This document shows, piece by piece, positions 54,450 to 63,123 of a DNA stretch of 64,000 nt. The notes below the pieces were generated by a model. That model did not search any database, was not told the origin of the DNA, and worked only from the letters and a program-made list of their open reading frames with translations. The stretch is from Steinernema hermaphroditum. Its lineage: Eukaryota > Nematoda > Chromadorea > Rhabditida > Steinernematidae. The stretch covers positions 8,556,001-8,620,000 of the forward strand of contig CM059622.1 in assembly GCA_030435675.1 (NCBI GenBank), read 5' to 3'. Every line of letters begins with the position of its first letter. Within the stretch, counting starts at the first letter, position 1. The position numbers and the translations under genes are program-made.

Positions 54450-55840
54450 GGCGTAGGTGAAGATTCTGGCTTGCGGCGACGTCAACGGCCGCTTCGAACT
54501 CCGAGGCTCGTTTCCCGGGCGTCGAGTGGACATGGAGCGGATGGCTCGTCCGCGACGGCCACTCGAGGCTTACGTGTCTCATCAACATGCTCAAGGACCT
54601 ATATGCGAGCAGAGAACATCTACCAAAGACAGCACTGCTCTGCATCGATGAAAGTGACAAGAACCAATCTGCAATTGCTGTTCAAAAGTAGGTGAAGATT
54701 CTGGTTTTTTTTTCTGGAAGATTCTGAAACAATAATCACTTATTCAAGCTGTTTTCGAAGTATGACGGTTTCGGACAAAGTGACAGCGCTGAATTGCGTA
54801 AATATAACGACAATCATGTGGTATGCAGAAAACGGCGAAAGCTACTGTTTGGTTTCTTTCTAGATGCACAGAGTTTTGTTCAATTATCTGAAGTTCCTCG
54901 TGACACGCGAGGACTTGGATATTGGATTCAAGTCTCAAGACGTGGCAACACGTGCAATGAACGCGTACACCACTTATCTTCTGTACAAGAAACGCCGTCG
55001 TCGTCTTAGCTAGTCTTCCAAAATTTAATCAACACTCTCGATACAAATGATAACGGTGCTGCATCCATCCACCAGGACGGGACGACCAATCACCAAATAT
55101 GATTAGAGCAGCATTAGAGAAGGGAACATGGTAGGGCTGTCTGTGTTCCTCAGCATATCTCATTTATAGTTACAGATAAAGTTGTATACGCCCGATATCG
55201 ATTGGAAGAAAGCTCTGGACACTTGTACAAACCAGATACAAGGAGCTAAAATAAGCCGCCATATGAACACAGTCGGCACATGGCCACTTTTTACACGCGA
55301 CGTCGAGGTGCTCCTGGAAAAATGTAAATGAGACAAATGTGCCTACCTGACAACAATGGCCACAAATATGTTTGCACGTAAGTTTGCACAGACATCAAGT
55401 TTAGACTCAGGCGCATTTTGTTTAAGGTTCGTCTTCATTTTGTTCAGTGCCCAAACAGGTCTTCGTATATCGTCGATCATCGTTATAGGACAATATGGCT
55501 CGCCTGGAATTCTACTGAAAAATGTGAACTGTGGACGGAAAGTTTAAGGCATTTATATTTTATTGTGGAAATTTATTTGCGGCGACCTTGTGGCAAAGGC
55601 TACTGTACTATAACGGTGCAATTCATGAAGCAGAATAAGAATGCGTCCAGAAAATGCCCATTCAACATCTACATCGACGAGAATAAGGACTACCGGTATT
55701 GCACTTATTCATTCCTTGTGCTCTACCTCACGTTGCGCAAACTTATTGTCAGCGACGGCAAAGGTGTTATACAGCGTGCTTGCAGCGTCGAAAACCTGCC
55801 GCTGTTCAATGCAACACAGACGAATCAATTGGAAACGTAA
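54450..55840 (+). CDS. Unrecognised coding-like segments, gene structure unresolved
   Basis: Several stretches look coding but could not be joined into one model. Bases 54749-54820 and 54864-55013 form two exons around a 43-bp GTATGC...TTTCTAG intron and end MNAYTTYLLYKKRRRRLS. Bases 54470-54687 hold WTWSGWLVRDGHSRLTCLI and LPKTALLCID in one open frame, with no in-phase link to the next exon. Bases 55181-55330 follow a TTACAG acceptor and read TPDIDWKKALDTCTNQI. Bases 55424-55840 are a 140-codon Cys-rich frame (CPNRSSYIVDHRYR, RRPCGKGYCTITVQF) ending NQLET. I recognise none of these families. They could be one or two nematode-specific genes or remnants. Confidence 0.35.
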
Positions 55841-55964
55841 CTTTACAACCTGCATCTATATGAGTAAGCTAAATAATGTATTATAAAGACAGTTGGGATG
55901 GTAGCGCTCTACTTCCACTATGTCTCTGGCGATGCTAGGCTTTGAGTTTTTTTGCTGTTTTTGA

Positions 55965-56250
55965 GTGATTTTTTGCCTATTTTGTAACGAGCAGAGTTTT
56001 GGGTTCGAGTTTCCTGAAACTTTCTTTTTTTTTCGCCTTTTTCGTTTTTTCGCCCACTTTAGCCATTTACATGAGCGCCAATCTTGCTGCCCGCAGGGCT
56101 ATGGTTTCTCGCCGCCCGCAGGGCTACAGTTTTAGGCCCCAACTTCAGCTTTCTGCATGAGCGCCAATCTTGCCGCCCGCAGGGCTACTTGGCTTTATAA
56201 AGTAACTGGAGGGCGCGAATTCGCGCGCAGCCGCGTTTATCTAAATAATG
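55965..56250. repeat. Dispersed repeat ending GCGCGAATTCGCGCGC, copy 2
   Basis: Shares AGTGATTTTTTGCCTATTTT, CATTTACATGAGCGCCAATC and GGAGGGCGCGAATTCGCGCG with 30692-30890. Inside, the GCCGCCCGCAGGGCTA unit is repeated three times. Confidence 0.75.
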
Positions 56251-56569
56251 CCAAATAACGAAACCATGCTTAGTCGCTACAATGTTATGTAATTCAATGC
56301 TATCCGAAGTCGTTGAAACACTTGGCGTCGATTCAAATCGGGTGTCACATCGCTCGTTTCGATACGGATTCGCTGTCAACACATTCTTGTGCGCATTGAA
56401 AAACAACAATAGGGCTACAAGGAAGGACGCTCTGAACATGTTTACCAATACTTTCATTGTTGGCCAGACAACGTATGTGAACAAGAGGATTCCATGTTAC
56501 ACCATAAGTGTACCATCAGACATTGTACAATGAGAAAAACTTTTAGGTTGAGTCGTTGGCCATTGATAT

Positions 56570-57083
56570 CATCGTTGGGTGTTATATGTGACCGCTTGTT
56601 GCTCCAGAGGACGATCAAGAAGCGCCTTATTAGTTCCGAAGGCAACAAGCATCAAGGATGAGCCAACTAAGTTTTCGCATGCCGCCCGACCACAGGAACT
56701 GAATGCGGTACGACTTCTGCTTGACTATCACTTCGACAATGACGAACTCTTAGATTCCTATGCAAATCGACCTCTCAGACCAATGGATCCAAGAGCATCT
56801 GACTGATTCCCAGTTTCCAAATCACCACCAGTCTTTGGTATGAGTCTTTAGCTAATGTGTTGCATTCGAATTGGTTTTTGCAGAGTTCCGTCTTCAACTC
56901 CGTGCACACAGGAGCGCCCTTCCAGTAGGAATGGAGCACCAACATCTTCCATGGCTGTCGGCTTCCACGACTTTGACGCATACCAGCAGACACCTCATTC
57001 TTGTTTCGATACGACTTGCCCGATCGAAGCAATCTTCCAGACCTACGAGAAGTTGCAAGGTGCATCTGACGACGACTGTGACT
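56570..57083 (+). CDS. Possible 3' end of an unrecognised gene
   Basis: After a TTGCTCCAG acceptor the sequence reads GRSRSALLVPKATSIKDEP and QELNA. A 46-bp GTACGA...CTCTTAG intron could join IPMQIDLSDQWIQEHLTD. After a TTTTTGCAG acceptor another frame reads FHDFDAYQQTPHSCFD and TYEKLQGASDDDCD then TAA. The phases of the last two parts disagree in my model. The stop codon overlaps the start of the AACAAGGGAA repeat, so an insertion may have cut the gene. No family recognised. Confidence 0.3.
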
Positions 57084-58350
57084 AACAAGGGAACATTCCG
57101 AAGTGTCCGCCTCGGATCGAGCTGAAAATTTACACAAAAGGGCTTATACGCATACCAGGTTATGTAAACACCCCCCGCAAATTATGGTCAAACGACTATA
57201 GTCAACTTCGCCAACAATGAAGGGAACGGGTGTGTGGCCAAACTGTGTAGTGCTGTGGCTGCCATTTCTTGGGTTCCGGGTTCGATCCCGCTTCGTGCTC
57301 GTATTTTTTCTTTTCGCTTCTCCAACATATTTTAATTCGTTTTTTTTCTCGTACTCAATCCTATCACAGCTTTAGTTATGAACGCTAGTCATGTTTTGCG
57401 ACTCCTTACAAGGGTACGGTAAAACATGTACCGATCAGATCGAGGCGAGACTAATTAGCTTAATTAGCTGCCCACATGCTCTCTGTGTACGTTAAAAAAA
57501 GATGCAGTCCCCTCTCCAAGCAACTATAAATCTGTTTCTCACCAGTGATTCCCAAGTGCCAAAATATATACTTAACACATATCTGATAGTCGGATCCTGA
57601 TCTATGGGATCGTTGTCCTAGGTTGTGTGGATGAACACGGTACCAGCAAAACAAAATTGTGAGCTTAAGTATACAATGGGTCGCTTGGGAAACACCGATG
57701 AGAAACGAATTCACGTCGGTGAGATGGGACATGTTACGCCTTGTCGTAACAATAGTTTGAGGGAGCTAGGAGCTCTACCTGGTGGGAGACCTCAAACTTG
57801 GGTAATTAAACCTTTATGAACAAATAACACGTAACAAATAAAGGCGCGAACACGTAAGCACATGACGGGCATATAGAGAATGTGGGCAGCTGATTTTGGC
57901 ACAGTTTATATACTCACATAGGCACACCGTTTGCCCCTAGTCTTGCATCGATCTGATCGGTACATGTTTTACCGTACCTTTGTAAGGAGTCGCAAAACAT
58001 GGCTAGCGTTAATAACTAAAGCTGTGATAGGATTGAGTACGAGGAAAAAAACGAAAATATGTTGGAGAAGCGAAAAGAAAAAATGCGAGCACGAAGCGGA
58101 ATCGAACCCGGAACCCAAGAAATGGCAGCCACAGCACTACACAGTTTGGCCACACACCCGTTTGCTTCATTGTTGGCGAAGTTGACTATAGTTGTTTGAC
58201 CATAATTTGCGAGTGGTGTTTACATAACCTGGTATGCGTATAAGCCGGTGCCCTTTTGGGGTTCACGTTCATTAGTATAGGCCTACCTATGTGTAAGTTT
58301 TCAGCTCGACCCGAGGCGGATACTTCGGAAGGTTTCCTTGTAAGACTGAA
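57083..58350. mobile_element. Foldback of two AACAAGGGAA/tRNA-like repeats
   Basis: The left arm (about 57083-57480) and right arm (about 57885-58350) are inverted copies: ACTATAGTCAACTTCGCCAA and complement, TGTGTGGCCAAACTGTGTAG and complement, AAGGGTACGGTAAAACATGT and complement. The outer ends read AACAAGGGAACATTCCGAAG and complement. Each arm has a tRNA-like stretch (B box GGGTTCGATCCCG) followed by a T run. The ~400-bp centre shows no coding sequence. The same repeat occurs singly at 33325-33700. Confidence 0.8.
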
Positions 58351-58539
58351 CTTATTGTTTTTACTAGTAACTAAGCTATTCATAAGTTTATCTGTTTTTC
58401 TAATCAATAAATAAAATTAGCTCATCTGTCGCATTCATTCATCAAGAACGTCAGTTCAGTGAGTGACCGGATTTTCTCTCAATCCTCCACCACCCTTTTC
58501 AGAGTGGCCCTCACAAGTCCAACACTAGGTACTGTACTG

Positions 58540-59217
58540 TTTAGAAATCACGAAATCTTGCAAGAATCATATCAACATGTGACCAGGTTCATGAGTTTCG
58601 CCTCTGTGGGCAACAAAGAGAAGCAGAAGTGGATGCATGCGTTCGGGTCGAAGCCGCTGAAAAGCATGAAGAGGGAGGAACTGGTGGCACAACCACCGCA
58701 AACATCCGAGTTCCCGAACAAGGACATCCTCGCCGAAGCCTTCGAACGGAAAGAAGGCGCGTGAAGAGCGTCTCGCACGATTGTTCTGTTGCACGAAACA
58801 GCAAGAGGCTGTCAACAAGGGCGGTGCGTAGTTCTTGTACGACATGGACGCCCCGATGACCGCGGAAGAGGAACAAGAACGACAACAAGGAGGTCGAAAA
58901 TGGCGTCAGAGCGGCGGCGGTCCCGCGGAGAAGCGGCAGCCCTCGGTGCCTTGCTGGTTCTGCCTGTCCAACAAAGACGCTGACCACATAATGGTGCTTG
59001 CAGTAGGCCACATCCAGTCGCTGGTGGCCGTCAGCGCTGAAGTCCGAGATGAAGTGGAGAAGTACCGTGACGTGCTGACGCTCTTCTACGACGCCCGCAG
59101 GAAGTTGCTCGTCATGTTTGAAGGGAACTTCGAGACGGGTCATCTATAAGTACAGATGGTTGGCATTCCGAAAGACTGCACCAGATCTCTGAGAAGCGCC
59201 TTCCTATTTTGTTGTTC
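58540..59217 (+). pseudogene. CWF19L1 (DRN1/CwfJ family) pseudogene, 3' part
   Basis: The frame starting about 58589 reads FMSFASVGNKEKQKWMHAFG then REELVAQPPQTSE, like the middle of CWF19L1, a splicing and lariat-debranching cofactor. Further on come FYDMDAP, PCWFCLSN and VGHIQSLVAVSAEVRDEVEK from its CwfJ C-terminal domain. Roughly 25 residues expected between CWFCLSN and the GHxQS histidine block are missing, including part of the HIT-like core. A frame change occurs near 58750. After FETGHL an in-frame TAA (59147) interrupts homology that continues as VQMVGIPKDCTRSLRSAF up to a TAG at about 59217. These three lesions argue for a pseudogene. Confidence 0.75.
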
Positions 59218-60352
59218 ATTGTCAGATTGTTTTTAGTTGCATGAAGAAGATCGGAGATGTTTCGAGCCCGCAGGCTATGTCCATCCGGCTGCTCTGTTTT
59301 TAGTGGTCGTTGGGGTTACTGTACGTCACGATCGCGCGACAAATCTGGAATGAAGATAATTAGAAGCCGCCGGAGAAAAGCCGCTGAACGAGTGTGCGCA
59401 AACGGGATTCCACAAGCAAACACCGAAGCGGATGAGCGCGTCGGTTGGCGCCCAGAAGGGACGCGGGTTCGCGAGAATTGAAACGTGGCTGTTTTGGAGA
59501 AAGCGAGATCCAGGAAGGGACGCTTTGCGTTGGGTCAGACGCACCGCGCGGAGTCCGAAGGATCTTCGGGGAGCTTCTTCCCTCCCTCCGATCTCCGCAA
59601 CCGGTCGCTCCTTCAGCCCCGCGGATCGCCACAGGCGATCCCGTTCTCGACCCCTTTGTGTCGCTGGTGCACGCACGTCGCCTACTTCCATTGTTCGCTT
59701 CTGTCGTCTTATTCGCCTGGAGCAAAATTTCACCGCTGTTTTTGGCGTTCCCTCGGGCACCCCTCGGCTCCTCCGGCGCTTCAGGCCTCCAGGCAACGAA
59801 GCAATCCCACGACAAGTCATTATGAATGTGAGTGACCACGCCGCCGTCCCGGCCGGCGCCCCTTTCCTGGCCTCAGGCCACGCTACCCCTACGCGAGACT
59901 GTACAGGGCTGCACATCTGTACCTCTCCACTGCTTTCGATTCCTTATTCCCTTTTTACCTTCTCGTTCCTTCCTGGGAGAGTCATGTGAGGGTTTCGGGG
60001 TTTAGTGTCCTTCGGCGCCTCGTGGTGATCGGTCAGTTACGTTGATGAAGTGAAAGAGGCGCGCGAACGGTCGCCTCGGGATCCGCGCTGACCCTAATTG
60101 CTCGCCGAACGACTTCGCCGGTATTCAAATGGAAGGACGCCAGGACGGGGAAAGGACTCTCGGGGCACTTTCACCCGAGATCTCGCGGAGAACAAAGACT
60201 TCGAGAGGCGCTCCTTGCTCTCGAAGTCGTTCGCGCCCAGGGAGAGCGTGGATAGGCATGAGTTGAAGAAGGCCTGGCTGGGTGACTTGGTTCCTAATGA
60301 GCAGCACTACAAGTGACATAGACGCACGCCTTTTCCGTCAAAACAGTGTCAG
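59218..60352. promoter_or_regulatory. GC-rich upstream region of the first AP-2 gene
   Basis: No coding exon supported; long frames on both strands reflect GC content. It contains the AP-2 consensus palindrome GCCTCAGGC at 59870-59878. The gene ATG at 60353 directly follows a GTGTCAG acceptor, so an upstream non-coding exon or trans-splicing is likely. Confidence 0.5.
59870..59878 (+). promoter_or_regulatory. AP-2 consensus site upstream of AP-2 gene 1
   Basis: GCCTCAGGC, the complement of GCCTGAGGC, the textbook AP-2 palindrome, 475 bp before the AP-2 start codon. Confidence 0.5.
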
Positions 60353-62012
60353 ATGCTACAGAGGCCTCAAAATCCCAAAGATAAAGCCTTCTTAGTCACT
60401 TCGGATGGTTCCCTTATAAGTGTCGACCAAGCCCTCTGTGATGATCTCTCCTTGTACACCTTCTTGAATCGCCCCATTCAGAATCTGCAACTTCGCAGCC
60501 TGCCGCCACACCAGCTGCAGCACGTCCCCCACCAGCAGCACATCGTCCAACAGCAGCAGCCTCCGCACCAGCTCGGATTCCCCCCTCCGGCCTACTCCTT
60601 CACCTACAATGTCGACCAGTACCGCCAGCAACAGGTACTCCCCCGCACCAGCCATGCCTACTGTACTCCTTACAGATCTTCCAGGAGAACTTCGGCTGCG
60701 CCGTCAAACTCGAGGACCTTGTCTCGGACGACCTCCAGAGGGTAGGCCCCAGTGCGCGTCCTCAGGCTCACCTTCCCCTTCAGCTGCAGCAGTACGGCCT
60801 CTGCGCCTCTCCGGCGACGCAGCAGCAGTTCCGGGACCAGCAGCAGCTGCAGCAGCAGTACCAGCAGCAGCCCCTGATGGTCCCGGGGCGCCAGGACGTC
60901 TTCCTGCAGCACGTGAACCCGGGCCTTCAGCCCCCGACGACGGCGATGGCCCCGACGATGGTGGTTGCCGAGACGAGCGCCTCCTCGCCCTTCAGCGACG
61001 TCAGCGTGCCCTCCTCCGACGACTCCTCGGCCGCCACGGAGCCCTCCGGAGTCATCCGCAAAGGTGCGTCTCGGCGTTGGAAGCACCCCTAAGACGCCGA
61101 GTTTCAGTGGCGAGCGCCTCGCGCGTCAAGGAGCTCCCGATGCTCGCCCGCGCCGTGGCGCCCGAGATTTCTTCGGGTGGCCTCGCCCACCACCACGCCA
61201 CCGTGCACGCCGCCGACCCCTCGGAGGTGTTCTGTTCCGTCCCTGGTAGGCCTAGCCCCTCCTGCCCTCACCGATCCCCCTTTAGGCCGGCTCAGCCTAC
61301 TGAGCAGCGCGGCGAAGTACAAGGTTACCGTGGGAGAGATCCAGCGGCGTCTCTCGCCCCCGGAGAGCCTGAACGCCTCCGTCCTCGGCGGGATTCTCCG
61401 CCGCGCGAAGTCGAAGGACGGCGGCAAATCCCTCCGCGACGCCTTGAAGCGCGTCGGCCTCTCGCTCCCCGCCGGCCGCCGGAAGGCCGCCAACGTGAAC
61501 TCTCTGACGGCGCTCGTCGAACGTAGGTCCCTCTCCCGCCCTCCAAAGCCTCTTCTTGTAGACGAGGCGGCGCAGCTGGTAGACGACTTCAACAAACTCT
61601 GCCAGTCGGACTTCCCGGCGCAGAAGACGGCCGTCTACCTCACCCAGATGCACTGCTCCGACGTGCAGCAGCGTCGCCGGATGCTTACCGCCACCAAGTA
61701 GGTGCCCCTTCCCGAGCCCTCTAACCCCTTCAGGACGATCCTCTCCGAACTGAACGACCTCCTGAAGAGCGACCGGAGCCCCGTGCTCAGCTGCCAGCGC
61801 CCTCAGATCATCCTCGACCACGCCATCCAGAAGCACCTCACCCACTTCTCCATGGCAAGTGTCACCGGAGGATCCTCTGACCGCCGTCGCTTCAGGTTAC
61901 CCACGGCTTCGGCACGCCCGCCGTCGTCGCCGCCATCGGCGCCATCCTGAACTACCTCAATCAGTCGATGGAGATCCTGGACAACGGCGGTCCCTCCGCG
62001 AAGTGCTCTTGA
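60353..62012 (+). CDS. AP-2 transcription factor, paralogue 1
   Basis: Eight exons (60353-60634, 60676-60741, 60784-61063, 61108-61245, 61286-61522, 61562-61697, 61734-61854, 61896-62012) give 458 aa. The N-terminal ~230 residues are Gln/His/Pro-rich, with an [12 protein letters not shown] acidic stretch. The AP-2 DNA-binding and dimerisation domain starts [20 protein letters not shown] and continues [57 protein letters not shown] and [14 protein letters not shown], complete to the C-terminus. AP-2 proteins bind GCCN3GGC as dimers and control epidermal and neuronal fates; nematodes have several aptf genes. The last intron begins GC (ATG|GCAAGT). Introns are 39-48 bp. Confidence 0.95.
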
Positions 62013-62129
62013 CGAGCCGCGTCCCGCCCCGATCCTCTAGTCAGCCGGAAGCCACTCCGTGGACCTCCTCCCGCCGGGGACCGCCGCATGTACATAGAAG
62101 AGCGCCTACTTCAGAGCAGATCACCCATA

Positions 62130-62135
62130 AATAAA
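62130..62135 (+). terminator. Polyadenylation signal of AP-2 gene 1
   Basis: AATAAA 118 bp after the stop codon of the first AP-2 gene. Confidence 0.65.
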
Positions 62136-62430
62136 CCGTATTATGTCTGCACTCCCACTGACTGTACCGGAATATCCAAGCAAAAGATGCCCCTGTGGTT
62201 GACCGCAATCTGTTCTCGGGGTAAGGAAGAAGCCGGGGGCTGTCTACTTAGCTGCGGCTCGAAGATCGCCTCTCCATTACAGCGCCAATTGAGCGCTAAT
62301 CCGTACTAATAGTCTCCCACTTAGGCGAATCCTCCGGGTGCCGAAGTGCCTCCAGATGTCGTCTTCGCCCGCGGGGTTACGGTAGCCGGCGACGACAAAC
62401 AAACCCATCTTCTATGCATAATATTAATTC

Positions 62431-62439
62431 GCCTGAGGC
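62431..62439 (+). promoter_or_regulatory. AP-2 consensus site between the two AP-2 genes
   Basis: GCCTGAGGC, the textbook AP-2 palindrome, about 690 bp before the ATG of the second AP-2 gene in an otherwise gene-free GC-rich spacer (62136-63123). Confidence 0.5.
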
Positions 62440-63123
62440 ACTCATATCGCCGAAATTGCTTGTGACGGAAAGCGAACGACGCGAGTGTTAATCCGGGCGT
62501 ATTCCCACGGCCTGATTGGAGTCGACGGCTGGATTAGGCGTGCCTCTAATTGGAGACTGTCCTATAGAGGCCCGAGGAGCCGCTCGGCACCTGATTGCTG
62601 ATAAGGCAGGTCTCCGCGAAAGAAAGGTACGGTAGTGGAGCGTCGTTGAGAAGGCCGATCCAGGTGGGGGATTCCGTGGCTTTCACGTCGATTCGGGGAG
62701 AACGGCCAGAACGGATCGGCGTGACGAGGACTTCTAAATCAGGGCCGGCCTCGGGGGCCAGGTGTCATCGACGGCGCCTCTGACACGCTCCGCCCCGCCC
62801 TCCGCCTTTCGGCATCGGATTAAAAGGCGCCGAAAGCCATTCGCCGAGCGATACGCGTCCGGAGGCGTCCGCTCTACCGTAGCCCGAGGCAGCAACGATG
62901 ATTTCGGCGGTGGAGACGGCCGACTGGGTGAGTCCTCTGGCCGGAGCCGGAGCGGAGGTGAGCGAGGAGGTGCACACAGCTGGCGGAGGCGCGGTTAATC
63001 GCGCACTCATAATCGACGTCGTCTTATTTATGCAAATCCCTCCTGTGCTCTCCCTCCTCGCGGCACTTCGCCCCTCCGACGTGAATTATTCACCCACGGC
63101 GCCTTCAGAGCTTCTTCCACCAG

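Noticed and set aside
60098..60316. 72-codon open frame as a first AP-2 exon
   Set aside because: Its only donor (ACAA|GTGACA) leaves a phase that cannot join the ATG at 60353 in frame.
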